64,000 nucleotides of DNA from NCBI RefSeq assembly GCF_026151205.1, contig NC_087074.1, positions 19,636,740-19,700,739 of the forward strand. The letters are read 5' to 3'. How positions within the stretch are numbered: position 1 is the first letter of the stretch; the number at the start of each line of letters is the position of its first letter. Shown here in pieces: positions 33,901-45,342 of the stretch. This stretch comes from Bolinopsis microptera (taxonomy: Eukaryota > Ctenophora > Tentaculata > Lobata > Bolinopsidae). The notes beneath the pieces are model-generated. The model ran no database searches, was not told the DNA's origin, and was given only the letters and a program-made list of their open reading frames with translations. Both the position numbers and the translations under genes were made by a program.

Positions 33901-34115
33901 CAATTCCACCTGGCTCAGCTATATCTAAATCTTACTTTTATCGAGCTCATCTCACTTGGAACCGACTTCCTCTTTCCCTTCGAGAGATTATCAGACCAGG
34001 TGTGTTTAAAACAGAACTTATTAAACACATCTGGAAGGAACATGTTTGTACTGCATCTGTAGATATTGACCCTAGTTCAGATCCTGACAATTCTTTTTCT
34101 CCAGACTACGGGTAG
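30993..34115 (+). pseudogene. LINE ORF2: APE-type endonuclease and reverse transcriptase, one in-frame stop
   Basis: One reading frame of 1040 codons, interrupted only by TAG at 32961-32963 (codon 657). N-terminal APE endonuclease: N45 (SFNTHG), E86 (INESWL), D208/N210 (AGDLNLPG), NILDLVLTD and S278-D279-H280 (KSDH). Reverse transcriptase: KAMGPDKI, NYRPISLTS, QHGFLPHKSC, FDFAKAFDSVNH, then after the stop GVPQGSIIGP and the catalytic LLYADDTKM, followed by a CR1-type thumb and tail. The stop lies between the FDxAKAFD and GVPQGS blocks, so the truncated product lacks the second half of the active site unless the stop is read through. The first 40 residues are hydrophobic and contain LNPGP, a possible degenerate 2A motif. 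Confidence 0.9.
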
Positions 34116-34588
34116 TGTATTCCTCTATTATTTTTGTTTTAATTTTTTTTTTGAGGTACTCATCACGCATTTTTGCTTTATTCGGATACAATTTTGATTT
34201 AGTCTTTTATATTCAATTATTTAAATTTTATCGTTAAAACTTCATTCCATTGGAAATATTACAAATCAGCCAATTGTAATTGAGAATTTTTGGGTTGTGG
34301 CAATTATTCTTAAAAACCTAGAAATGCCTCCTAAGTTCACAGCTCATATTATTTGCCCATTTTTCTCCTTCTGCACTTGGGGCCCAATGTAATTGCTCGA
34401 CTTTTCATCAGGTCTCTCGAGGCCTTTTGTTTGGTTATTTGGGTGTATTGGTGTCCCCTGATTGTTATCATCGCTGTACACTTGTCAAGGCATTTCTTGG
34501 TCGCTCTAGTCCATTTTTAGAAATTCTATACAACATTGATATTGTAATAAATTCTGATGATAATAATTGAAAGATTTCAATAAAAAAA

Positions 34589-35760
34589 ATGTTCATATAC
34601 CAAAGTTTAAAACAGCGCTCGATTTTCACAGTTGATAAAATACGTTATGCGCGGCGCTTTCAAAATTTTATCAACAAATTTATTTCGAATAGTTATTATT
34701 TATTGTATCACGTTGCGACCCCCACGGTCGTTTCACTATGTCTTCGACGCTACAGGGGGAGCCGCGCACTTCGTGCGCGGCGGGTCATACAACGTATGAC
34801 AAATTATTTATAGATTAAATTTATTTTATGCGAAATTTATTTTTATTTTTAGCTTGTTGGACAATTTATCATTCCGCCATATTCAAAGCTAAAGAGTTTT
34901 TAATATTTAAGTTTTAGTTACCGAAGCCCGCTGAGAGCTGCGCGTAGAAATAAGATTGTTGAGCGATAATTGCGCTGGTGCTACATTTTATACCATTGGA
35001 TAGCAAAAATGCTCAATCGAATGTCGCCCTTCTCAAAAAACTCAGCACAGGTTCTCATAAAAAGTTATGAACATTTATATGGTCAAAATAAATTCATACG
35101 CCGCGCGCCGAACAAAATGAATTCATAATAGAATAACTTGTGCGTCGCTACACGTATCTATGGATACGCGTCGCTTCACGTATCTATGGACACGATGACT
35201 ATATATAGGCATGAGCGGACGGCTCATTTTTCATATCATTACAGTCGCGCGTGTGCTAAATACAGCAGTCCTGCGAGTCATGTTGTTAAAATCTCGCCTC
35301 GTCAAATTGAAAGAACTTTACTTGCTTTAGAAGCTAAACATGGCCCAACCATGAACCAGCGAATGCAATGTGCCACGATGCAAATGTTGTGAACTTAAAG
35401 CTTCCCTTGGAAAGTGGAAACTTCTACTGCTTATAGAGTTACAACATCATTTATTTGTTATTTCCCAATGTAGTTAGTGTCTGTGGAAAGGCTTACGTCG
35501 GTCGCACTACTCGCTCTTTACGGGTTATATTATACGGGCCGGTTATATTATATATTAGGACTGGAGAACATAGGGTCAAATATTATAAACTTTTAAATGG
35601 CGATAAATAAGTGATGAATATAGTTTTTGCTTACATTTATTGGATCGTGGTTATACTTATAGACAAAGGGAACATTTCTGTGTCGATCATTGATAATTCT
35701 AGTCCCAAAACTTTGGAAGTCCGTGAACATGAATATATTTAACTTCTCTAGACTTTAATT
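34589..35760. other. Gene-free stretch
   Basis: No gene called. A GC-rich palindrome CCGCGCACTTCGTGCGCGG lies near 34762-34780, and duplicated words CGTCGCTACACGTATCTATGG and CGTCGCTTCACGTATCTATGG near 35145-35190. An 84-codon frame at 35138-35392 starts without ATG and has no recognised domain. Confidence 0.4.
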
Positions 35761-36304
35761 TTAAAACCTTTGGGAATTTATATGTCTTGATTTAGACTTT
35801 CTGGGTTTGAGGGGGTTATGTGTAGCTTTACAGTCCTTACACATCCACACGTGCCCAGATAGGGGACTGATTATAAATGCTTCTGACTGCTGACATACAT
35901 TTGTGGAAAGTTTTGACATTCTCGCAGTTGTGAGAACCCCGGAAGCATGTGTAGCAAACGAATAAGGGTGGCTCTTCAGCATCCAATTCGACAACATATG
36001 ATTCGTTGCAGTCACCGCAGGAAGTTGGAAGAAGTGAAGAGATACCAAATATGATGCGGTATACCAATGACTCCTTGGTGTACAGTTTATTGTCATCTTC
36101 GTCTGCAAGGTTAATACGGAGAAACTCTGCACATGGCTCCAGAATATCGAGATTGAACTGATTCAGTTGTTTGTAGTTGACGGTACGCTTAGCAAATGGA
36201 TCAAATGCAGCGAGGACACGTTTAACTAGTACATTAGACTCTGCCCGGCCGGAGAAGCAGGCCCCCAATCGCAGTTTTAATCTGATTCTCTGTTTCCATA
36301 TTGA
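35761..36304 (-). pseudogene. LINE ORF1-like relic with PHD-type zinc finger, frameshifted
   Basis: Minus-strand coding remains in at least two frames. They include DPFAKRTVNYKQLNQFNLD, LEPCAEFLRINLAD and a zinc-ligand pattern: CGDC, then CYTC, then SHNC in one frame, and VWMCKDCKATHNP in another frame near 35830. The last part ends in basic PRKSKSRH. The C-x2-C...C-x2-C-x4-H-x-C...C-x2-C spacing is PHD-like, and PHD domains are known in ORF1 of CR1-like LINEs. I infer a decayed ORF1; a host zinc-finger pseudogene is the alternative. The start is also frame-shifted (a METENQIKTAIGG frame near 36297). Confidence 0.5.
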
Positions 36305-36307
36305 CAA

Positions 36308-37107
36308 AAAATGACAGTTGACACGTCTTATTCTTCAAATGTACACGTCTTATTCTTCAAATGTACTCGATAATATGTACTATTTCCAATATGTACACAA
36401 ACCGCCACAGTATGCAGCAGTATCGAGCTGATAAGCTTTTAAAGATAAGGGAGACAAAAAATAGCAACGTATTAAACAAGTATACTGTATACTATACGGA
36501 CTATAAGTATACGTTGTACGTGATAATGATATGACCGTATTTTAGGATGAAGTTGGTATAATTTCTCGTAAGCAGTAATAGGGTAATGGGTATGAGGGAA
36601 GGGTTTTTGCATATACTTTTGTTAGTAGGGATTGGGATCAGATCAGATGGTTTCAATTGTATTCATTAAAGGCCAGCTAGAGAAAGATTTGAAAAAGTCA
36701 ACTATTGGAACCTTTATGTTATTGATTACGTTAGATGGGAGAGCTCTTGGCTGCATTTTACACCCTCCTGTCTATACTAGTACAATTGTTAGTTTTAACC
36801 AGCCTAAAGCCAAATTTTTAGGGATCCTCGAGAGCGTATCTTTCTCCGATCTGAGTTTTGATATAACTGGCTAGAAAACAATTGATACAATTAATATCTG
36901 TTTGTTGATTGTACTTAAGAATATTATGAGAGAGGTACACAAATACTTAGGTGTACCCTGAAACATTACTGTGATTTCAAAAGTTTTAAAGAATATTATA
37001 ATTTCCAAACTCAAATCTTGAGAAAACTAATATATACAGTTAAAGTAACGGTATACCAGTTTCTATTATCTAAGTCGAATTCTCCCCCAATTTTTATCAA
37101 TGTTTAT
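36308..37107. other. Gene-free stretch
   Basis: AT-rich. An 80-codon open frame at 36632-36874 has no recognised domain. Confidence 0.35.
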
Positions 37108-37109
37108 TA

Positions 37110-38742
37110 CGGGTAAACCGCCCCTAAAATGTCACCCACCCCTAAAACGCCACTCTTGATCGATTGGATCCCATTTTCTTAGAAAGTATCTTACCTAATC
37201 ATTTGAAACTCCTAAACATAAAAAAATATCATTCAGACCCTGCCACATCCTGAAATTGAATCTAAATGATGCCATAAGGGCATTTTTTTCACTTTGTACG
37301 AATTTTTTACTTTTGAAAACAAGCGCACAATTTTATAACTCTGGAATTCATTAATATTAACTCGGTTTTGGTCTAGGATAGTGATATTTACATATTTTAG
37401 CAACTTTGTACATATGACTGGAGATTGGAAAGTTATACATTACTCAATATTACTACCCTCCCCTAAAATGTCACCTGGCCGCCCCCTAAAATGTCATTTT
37501 ATCAGATTCTGGCTTTGAGACTACAAGCACCATAAAATGGAGGTACCAGCCTATTAAACATCATATTTAGCATCTGATGGTAATATTGGAAAGCTTTGGC
37601 AGCTCAAGGAATTAGTTTTATTTTATCAATCGCAATAAACATCCCCTAAAATGTCTAATTATCCCCCCTAAAATGTCATTTTAACCTGATCAAATTACTC
37701 ATGCTTCTCCTAAGATGCAATGCATACTCACATTTCGTTAACAGTTGATGTTAATAATTAACAAGTGCCAAAACAAGAGCTATTATCGCACACCATGCGA
37801 ACAAAATACAATGTTGACATTTTAGGGGAGAAAAAAAATGACATTCTAGGGGGCATATCATAGGTTTACCATAAACTAGTAAGTACCAAAAACCGTAGTT
37901 TTTAACATTCAATTTTGCTAAAAGCAGTCAAATCTAGTCTATAGAGAAGGTCAGATCGATTACTGGGTTGGCTTAGTTAACTACAGGTCACTAAAATTGC
38001 CAAAGATGCAGGATGATGTTAAAAATCCCAAAAAATGCAATTAAAACATGCAATTTGCACAAGGTTAAAATCACATTGAATCCATTTCTTTTGTGCCAAT
38101 TGTTAGTTTATAACTAGATAATCTAACTACAGTTGTAAATTTTGTTGACTGAGTTACTGTTTTGCCGTAAGTTCTGGGTATTCAAAAAAAGTCCCCAAAA
38201 TGTCACAAAAAGTAAATTGACTAAATTCCACCATTTTTTTTCAACAGAGAGAAATTCTGGTCGACACCTTTCAGAAATAGGTTATATTTGTCCCAGAAGT
38301 GGTTAAAATTAATAATTGAGCAACATTCTGAGTGCTACACAACCTGTTTTAGCTGACGTTTTAGGGGTAGTGCACGTGACATTTTAGGGGTTGATTACGG
38401 TTTTGAGGTACTTCCTTTAGTGAGTGAATGTTTTCAAGTAGCTTAATGTTTTAATAAGACAACACAAATAGTACTAGTGACAAAAGATAAATCAGGCCTC
38501 CTGTACATTTTGTATTTATCACACATATAGAGTTGACATTTTAGGGGTGGTGTTTTAAAAGTGACTCCATTTCAACGTCAAAAAAATTGTACCTGATTTT
38601 ATTTTCAAATTTCCAAATCTTCCTGGCAGGCTAGAAAAAGGTTTAAATATTATTCCTAGACACTTCAGAACCCTGTAAATTTAGCCCTAACTCGGCAATC
38701 TGGGCCCAAAAAACAGGTGACGTTTTAGGGGCGGTTTACCCG
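37110..38742. mobile_element. 1,633-bp TA-flanked inverted-repeat element with internal phrase repeats
   Basis: Ends CGGGTAAACCGCCCCTAAAA and its reverse complement match at 25 of 26 positions, flanked by TA at both sides (37108-37109 and 38743-38744). The phrase CCCCTAAAATGTCA recurs in direct orientation in the left half (37121, about 37449, 37482, 37643, 37665) and inverted in the right half (about 37818, 37847, 38357, 38377, 38533, 38718). One direct variant lies near 38195. There is no transposase. The architecture and the first bases (CGGGTA) match the element at 22552-23817. Confidence 0.85.
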
Positions 38743-38885
38743 TAACACGTTAATCAATTTTAGAGTCATATTAATAAATTTAAATCATAAAATCCAATAG
38801 AAACCCCCCAATAACTATTAGAAAATCAAGCACCTCATACTCGTCGTATGAGGTGACAACGTCAACAACAGTCTGCAGTCTTTCT

Positions 38886-39566
38886 TCATACTTTATCCAC
38901 TTTCAGACAGTCCAGAAACTTCCAGAAAGTAGGATTTGAACAGGATAACATGGAGTGGAATCTGTGGAGCCATCCTTCTGCTATCTTGTACTCCGAGGAA
39001 GCAGCATCTTGGTGGAATCGTGCAGGTTCCATTTGTAGTGAGCGAAGGTAGGATTGGTTGAAGAGGTCCCGATCCATGTAGACTCTTAGAAACTGCAGAA
39101 CTCCACCATGTCTGTAGGAAGAACCGCCAAGCCATGGAGATGTATTGTTGAATTTCCGGTCCATCGCTTGCTTGTGGTTGCAGGAGTCCATAGGATAGGG
39201 GGATGTGCCAGTTATCGTCAAACAGGCCGTGCACGGCAAAGAGCTGAGTGAATAGGTTGTACGAGGGCAGAGGTTCCATCCAGGATCAGGTGTTCAGCGT
39301 CAAGAGAGCAGAGGTATCTCGAGGGGTTCCAAAGAGGAAGGAGCGTCTGATTTGGGCGGAATAGTCGGAGTCCCAGAGCAGGACAGGTTTTCCAGAGTTA
39401 GTATTGATGTAGTGTGAAGATAGCTGTAGTTGCTTCTCGTCACGGGGATTAAAAGGATGTCCACGTCGGTTAGCATCCGGACTGCTTCGTTGAACCATCC
39501 TGTTATCTGGCAGCCAAGCTTAGCTCTCGACTCAAAAGACATGCCAGATACTGCCTCTGAGCACAC
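38886..39566 (-). pseudogene. MULE-like transposase relic, frameshifted
   Basis: Minus-strand fragments in different frames look like successive parts of one Mutator-like transposase. RRSFLFGTPRDTSALLTLNT is followed, past a stop, by NLFTQLFAVHGLFDDNWHIP and LSYGLL. Another frame has AEGWLHRFHSMLSCSNPTFW and KFLDCLKVDKV. Known MULE transposases of invertebrates have a comparable order (QLFTIHG..., then a C-terminal EGWH..F...HP..W.F). At least two frame changes make it inactive. No inverted repeats identified. Recognition rests on short blocks. Confidence 0.5.
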
Positions 39567-39569
39567 GTA

Positions 39570-40281
39570 TATAGTAAGAGGGTCAGCGGTAGCAGCGATT
39601 TTTTTTCAGAGCCTGTTAAGCTACGTGGACACTGGGCAGTCGTCTATAAAGGTCTTGTGGAGGAGTACTTCTAATACAGTTGATGTTGTCAGAGTCCGGT
39701 TCGTCAATTCTTATAGACTTCGTCCTTCGAACGTTCGTTCTGACGATAGGAAGTAATAGTCAATCGTGAATTATTGAACATAAAAAGAGCCAAACTACAA
39801 TTTAATAACATTAATTTAATATAAAGATTTGGAGACAAGAATTGAACAAAAACTAAGTTGAAAATAATAACTCACCGGTTAATACTCCGAGATAAAACAT
39901 TCCTTTAGCTTCCCCTGGAAAAGATAAGGTTTTAATTAATAAAGTAGCGGACAAACTAGATCATTTCAAATCGACGCGCGCGCCAATTATTTTCATTGCA
40001 AGTGCTTACAATGAACATTTCTTGAAGGGATCTAACCGAAAATTACTAGTAATTGAAGATACCATATTTTCTCAATTTCAGATTTCGCCCAAAACAGCCT
40101 AAAACTGATCTATCTTATAAGTTATCAGTTCTAATATGACATGAAAGTGTTTTGAACCGGTGAAAAAGGATATCAAATAACGGAGTAGTTCGCTGTTTAT
40201 TAGTCTCATGATTAAAATACTGATATCTGGATATTATCCGGTTTGAAGAGACAAGGACAAATGAAACAAGGAAGTTAGGAG
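39570..40281. other. Gene-free stretch
   Basis: No gene. The end (about 40180-40262) is the second copy of the dispersed repeat seen at about 870-1020. Confidence 0.4.
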
Positions 40282-40871
40282 TAAAGGCAAATTCAGGGTC
40301 AGTTAATTGAGAAGCAAGAGCAGGTTATCAGTGTTCAGGCCGAGCTATCAGCTTGCAAGACTGAGCAACTTGAAGCGATGAAGAAAACTGTGTCAAGTTC
40401 AGTTGCTGATTCAGTGAAAGCGGAGTTCCAATCTTACAGCTCTGTCGTTCAAAGTTTGCCAGCACAGTCTCCAGTAATCAGCCCGGAAGCATTGACGTCT
40501 GTAGTCAAAACTATTGTTGCAGAGGAGGACCGCAGCAGGAACCTTCTTATCTTCGGTCTGCCTGAGGAAAAAGAAGAGAAGCTCGAATCTCAAGTCAGTG
40601 AAGTTCTGGAAACTATTGGCATAAAGCCAAAAGTAGAGGCTCAGAGAACTCAAACTCGCTCATCGTTTATCAGATTCTGAGGAATGCCAGGAACCTGCGG
40701 CAGAGTGAGAAGTTTAAGACAGTTTTCTTGAGCCCTGATCGGTCTGTCGAACAGAGGAAGCTCCGGAAAGATCTGGTACAGGACATGAAGAAGCGGGCAC
40801 TCGCAGAACCGACCAAAAAGTTTTACATAAAGGACGGGCAAATTTATTGTGCCGATGAGAGCAACGGTTGA
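40282..40871 (+). pseudogene. LINE ORF1 (coiled coil plus RRM-like) relic
   Basis: The frame is open from about 40282 and starts with a coiled-coil-like segment (IEKQEQVISVQAELSACK). It continues EEDRSRNLLIFGLPEE, an RNP-like block typical of L2/L1-like ORF1 proteins. At about 40665 it shifts frame and resumes as QILRNARNLRQSEKFKTVFL, SPDRSVEQRKLRKDL and KKFYIKDGQIYCAD, ending at TGA 40869-40871. Known ORF1 proteins of this type are RNA chaperones that coat element RNA. One frameshift or small deletion disables it. A related, more decayed copy lies at 58880-59345. No ORF2 follows. Confidence 0.75.
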
Positions 40872-40874
40872 CAA

Positions 40875-41416
40875 CTTCTTTTTTTTGAGTGTTTCGTGTG
40901 CTGTTTTGATATGTTTTGGACCATGTTTGTGAGGGACATATTGGTAGCTGTAGTTATTTTCTATACAAGACTGAATAGTCTTCAGGCTTTAGCTGAGCTT
41001 TAATTTCCGACGCAGTTTCATTGAGCCACGAGTCCATGATGTGGAATATAAACAATATATTTAACTCTTAATGGTCATAGCTACTTTTGATTTCATGAAT
41101 CGTACAGATTTTAAAGTACGCTGGTACGATTTTTATCTTATTAAATTGCTGTTCAATATCTATTTTAGTAAACATAAACTGGGGTAGTAAAACCCAGTTC
41201 CCAATCAAAATCAATCAGACACAGAATAATCTTACAGAGGGGTCCCTCGGACTAACTTTAGCGGCAGATACGAATACATTATTTCCACATTCTAGCCTAA
41301 GAACTACAGAGGAACATACTGTGAGGTCATCAGAATAATCATATGCGAGAGGAGGTAATTCATCCTTAATGTCATGGAAATAAATGCCAAATAAAGAACC
41401 TAAGCTATGTGAATCA
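40875..41416. other. Gene-free stretch
   Basis: No recognisable coding sequence, probably LINE flank. Confidence 0.35.
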
Positions 41417-41505
41417 CGAATAAGATCAATGTATGATGTAATGAACTGTCGATCCATCGATCCGACAAGTGATGGAGGACAGGAGGTAGCAGAGAGATAC
41501 GTTAC
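41417..41505. repeat. Direct repeat partner of 43731-43830
   Basis: It shares AATAARRTCAATGTATGATG, AACTGTCGAT-type words and GACAGGAGGTAGCAGARAGA with 43731-43830 in the same orientation. The pair brackets the tandem repeat and the LINE insertion between them. Confidence 0.65.
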
Positions 41506-41744
41506 CGAACTAAGGAGGAGGGTATGTAGGGTGTGTTGTCAAACAGAAAGTAGCAGAAAGCTACGGTCCTGACCAAGGAATAAGGGGTAGGTGCTGAGAT
41601 GTTGTAGCGAAAGCAGTTGGATGGTGGGTAATATGAATGATCCTCGTTGTGATATCTTATATACCCCTTCTTCCGGTGACAGAGATAACAAGCTGATGCT
41701 GATCAAGCAAGCATCGTACACGTGATTATTCTCTGATAGGAGCT

Positions 41745-42063
41745 TGTTATTGTACAGTTCACGTCATTCGAACAGATCGTGTGGTATTAACTAGGGCCGC
41801 TGTTCGTGTTCTTATATGGCATGTGGTTTTAATTGAACAGCTCATGAGCTCACGTCATGAACAGATCATGTGGTATTAATTAGGGCTGTTGTTCGTGTTC
41901 TAATGGCATATGGTTTTAATCGAACAGTTCACGTCATGAACAGGTCATGTGGTATTAATTAGGGCCGTTGTTCGTGTTCTTATGGCATGTGGTATTAACG
42001 AGGGCCGAAGTTCGTGTTGTTATGGTATGTGGTATTAACGAGAGCCGAAGTTCGTGTTGTTAT
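41745..42063. repeat. Degenerate tandem repeat, about 80-bp unit
   Basis: Units contain CATGTGGTATTAATTAGGGC and GTTGTTCGTGTTCTTATGGC, followed by TTCACGTCATGAACAG. They shorten to about 40 bp near 41990-42063. The array is cut by the LINE insertion at 42064, and one more unit part is visible at 43501-43535. Confidence 0.8.
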
Positions 42064-43500
42064 TTTTATTTTTTTTTTAAAGAGAGGCTGGGCCAAGATA
42101 GCCCACGAGAGGATAGCATTGAGATGCTCTGCCTACCTCTGGGGTGTGGCAACCTTGGGGATGGTTGCCGGTGAAATCAGAGTGATTGGTGGAGGATGGT
42201 GTAAGATGATATATGAGTCAAAATGATACGCTTAAATGCCAGCTGGGTTTAGAAAAGTAAAACGAGACGAGACAGCATATGAGATAATACTTTAAGTCAC
42301 CCCGGTCTGATCCAGCTCTTCCGGCACAATTAAGCGTTTGGTGCGGTTTGCGAAATTGACAATTGTGGTGATGTGTTGGTTGTCGAATATGTCATTGACA
42401 GAGAGGTAGTAGTCCTGGAAATATTGACCTCTAATTTGGGCAATAGCTGGACACTGTCCAAGGAAGTGTGAGACAGTTTCCTCTCCGTCGCCGCACATAG
42501 GACAAGCACTGGTGTTTGATTTGCAAATGGTGTGAAGGTGTTTGTTTAAGCCGCAGTGACCCGTGATGAGGTGAACTGCAGTTCTATAATCTTGTCTGTT
42601 TTTGCTGAGTGTAGTGTTGAGGTTTTTGATGATTTTGGCATGCTTGTGGCCGAGTGTCAGTTTGGTGTGTCTGGGACCGTCAGTTAACCAAGTTTCCTGA
42701 TTCAGTCTGTTGACTTTGTTGTCGATTTGACGCTTGATGTAGGATTGTGGAATTGGACACTTCAAAGTGGATTCACTGGTTGTACCAAGCTTGGCCAGCT
42801 CATCTGCTTTTTCGTTCCCCCACAATCCGATGTGTGCTGCAATCCATCGTATCTCTAGCGTGTTGTTGGATCCGAGTGCATTAAGAGAGTCGTAACAGTC
42901 TCTTGTAGTTCTACTCCGCGTTGAAAGCGCAGAGATAGCTTGTATAGATGAGAGACTGTCAGACCATATGATGATATGTGTGTTGGTATAGGTAGAGAGA
43001 TATTTGCAAGCTTCAATGATGGCGGTGAGCTCTGTTTGGTAAACAGTGCAATAATCAGGGAGCTCGAATGATCTTTCTTCAAGGGTGGTGTTATTGTTGT
43101 CAGTCGTGATGATATAGCCAGCCCCGCATCCTGAGTCTGTGAGTGACCCGTCAGTGTAGCAGGTGATCGTTTCACTGGTAATGTTGTCAATGGTGTTTTG
43201 AAGTGAATTTCTATATTCAGTGGTATCGGCTCCAGGAGTTGTGACGGTGAAGTGCCGTCCCAGCATCATGGTTGGTGTTGCATTGTTAGGTCTCTCGTTG
43301 CTCTAGGTGGGATAATGAGGTCTGCCATGAATTGTTTGTTGATAGTGGTATGATTTTTGATAGTTCCCTTCCTGAAGGCGATAGTTTCAAGAGTGAGGCT
43401 GCCATAAGCTTGTAGCCTGGCCGCACCCTTTGCTGCTTCGCCTTGCAGGAACAGTATGATGTCAGAAGTGTCGGTGAGGTGATTCAATGCGATAAAAGGT
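42064..43500 (-). mobile_element. 5'-truncated RNase H-bearing LINE with poly(A) tail and 14-bp target duplication
   Basis: GTTCGTGTTGTTAT occurs directly at both borders (42050-42063 and 43501-43514). The minus-strand 3' end is an A-rich tail (TTTTATTTTTTTTTT on the plus strand at 42064-42078). Coding sequence inside runs on the minus strand to about 42292. The flanking tandem array also contains GTTCGTG words, so part of the duplication could be array sequence. Confidence 0.85.
42292..43500 (-). pseudogene. LINE ORF2 C-terminus: RNase H domain and Cys/His tail, frameshifted
   Basis: The main frame (42292-43269, 325 residues) is a type I RNase H domain with D40 (CYTDGS), E80 (YQTELTAI), D104 (WSDSLSS) and D156 (NEKADELAK), plus H146. 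A tail with CPMCGDGEETVSHFLGQCP follows, a C-x2-C-x8-H-x4-C motif common after RNase H in I-superfamily LINEs. Upstream, 43266-43500 continues the protein in another frame (LQAYGSLTLETIAFRKG...), so one frameshift lies near 43268. The reverse transcriptase is lost by 5' truncation. RNase H would degrade template RNA during second-strand synthesis. Confidence 0.85.
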
Positions 43501-43642
43501 GTTCGTGTTGTTATGGAATGTGGTATAAAATGAATGCTCATATATAATAATTATGTCGGGACATATCCTTAAATAATTGTAAAAAAGATACGGTAATAAT
43601 TAAGATGTCGGGTCATATCCTGAATTAGTTTACCTTGGTGCT

Positions 43643-43731
43643 TGGGACCTCAGGCTATTATGTTCATAAACATAACATCTATTCCGCCGAATAGAGATTC
43701 GGCGGAATGACAGGCTGAGTGCGCCCAGTAA
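43643..43731. repeat. Dispersed repeat, second copy at 14560-14640
   Basis: It has the same words as at 14560-14640, plus a hairpin ATTCCGCCGAAT...ATTCGGCGGAAT. Confidence 0.7.
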
Positions 43732-43830
43732 GAATAAGGTCAATGTATGATGTCATGAGCTGTCGATTCATCAGAAGTGGACACGACAGGCAATAGAGAA
43801 CAGGAGGTAGCAGAAAGATATGTTTTGCCT
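43731..43830. repeat. Direct repeat partner of 41417-41505
   Basis: See 41417-41505: shared ATGTATGATGT and AACAGGAGGTAGCAGA words in the same order. Confidence 0.65.
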
Positions 43831-45342
43831 TTTTTGGGTGCTCAAAATGAGGTTGAAACCCTACGGTTCAAACAGAGCCAGAGCACTATCGACTCACCCT
43901 GCTCATTAATCGTTAATCACCAACACAGGTAGCTTATAATTACAAGAATGTTACTACACATGTCCCTCTATACTTTTATTGGCAAGGATTGTTGATAAAT
44001 AAATGGCCGCTGCGCTTGTAACTGATTTTAAACAGACCTGGTACATTGGTGAAATCAATATTTTCGACGGGTCATAACATTACTTCTGAATATCGAAATT
44101 ACAAAATTCAAAAACTGGTCTGTAGACAACCGTCTGAACTTTTTCTTAACTCTCAGAATTTTGTGTTGATGTACCTCAAAACCCATAATCTAGGCTGTTA
44201 CCTTAAGGGTCGATTCCATACTTAGGAGTAAGGGATTTTAGGTGTGAATTTTTTCTGAAATTATTCTTTAGGCTAAAGTGCACAGCTCTTCAGGTGATAG
44301 CGAAACATATAGAAAACTATAGATTTTATAAGAGCTCTCTTTCTCCTCTAACTGACGCAAGAAAATAGTCGGGCGGAATCATCCCGGAATTCAGGGTCCA
44401 AATTTTTCTCTTTCGTCGTGTTTATCGACGAAATTTAACTTCTTTCGGACTTAGTTTTTAGACTGAATTGTAGTATGAAGGATTATCTCTCGAATGATCA
44501 AGATTCCATAGGAAACTGACCCTCAGAAGTCATGTAATGATCGTTTCTAAAAGCTTGGGTATGCTAAAATTTTACGCTAAATTGTCTACGCACCAATAAT
44601 TATGAAACTCTGCTGTACAAAGTCACGTGTTAATAATATCAAATAACCTGTTTGACAGAGGATCAGGAGTGTAACTAAGTCCGTGTTTTCCCATCACGAC
44701 AATTCCTGTTAGTGTCATGTCCAGTGTACACACCACTATGCCCCGTTCCTGGAGACATAATTTATTAGCAAATTTGTAATTTAACATTTACCTGTTGATG
44801 TAATTATAAATCGTCTAATGTGGTTATCTAATATATTCTGTATTAAACAGAGTTAGTTAGAAATTGTTGTTAATTTAAGAAGCTGCTAATACATAACTAC
44901 AGAAACTAAATATTGAGCATCCACCTCTGAAGTTGTTTTGTAACCAAAAAGTAAACATCACTCTTTGTGAGAACAGCAGCCCTCATTGCTTTAACTCAGG
45001 CTGGGGCACCGGAAACTATGGACAGGTAACCATGGAGACATATAATGAATCTCATTAGACTACTGGCAAGAATTCGCTATGCCCCCGCTGTATATCTGAA
45101 AAGTTCACTTTGTTATATCCCTCTTTCAGGAGTTATGCCGAGAATATTATAAATTGCAGAGCTTATTTAAACTGAAAGTGGCCCAATAAACATCAACTGA
45201 ATGTAATGACGGTTGTACGCTGTAAATTAAAGACTATATTCGGAAGTTATTGTCGGATATGATCGATTATAATGTTCATCAGCATTATTATTCCGATAAA
45301 ATATGGAAACTAAAGCATTCTTAATAAAAAATTTTTACTTAC
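43831..45342. other. Mostly gene-free stretch
   Basis: No firm gene. About 44957-45026 (+) reads LCENSSPHCFNSGWGTGNYG in one frame before a weak donor (CAG|gtaacc). It could be an exon of an unrecognised Cys-rich protein, but no acceptor of quality was found. Confidence 0.25.

Larger units (their letters stand above)
29027..34588 (+). mobile_element. Nearly intact CR1-like non-LTR retrotransposon with AlkB-esterase ORF1
   Basis: Two coding frames in LINE order: ORF1 at 29084-30439 and ORF2 (endonuclease plus reverse transcriptase) at 30993-34115. A 3' untranslated region of about 470 bases follows, ending TTTCAATAAAAAAAA at about 34588. The endonuclease-RT type and the esterase in ORF1 place it in the CR1-like group. 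ORF1 has no break and ORF2 has one in-frame stop, so the copy is young. The 5' boundary is a minimum (first base after the stop in the ORF1 frame). No target duplication identified. Confidence 0.85.

Noticed and set aside
35138..35392. 84-codon frame
   Set aside because: Starts without ATG, runs through repeated words and shows no homology I recognise.
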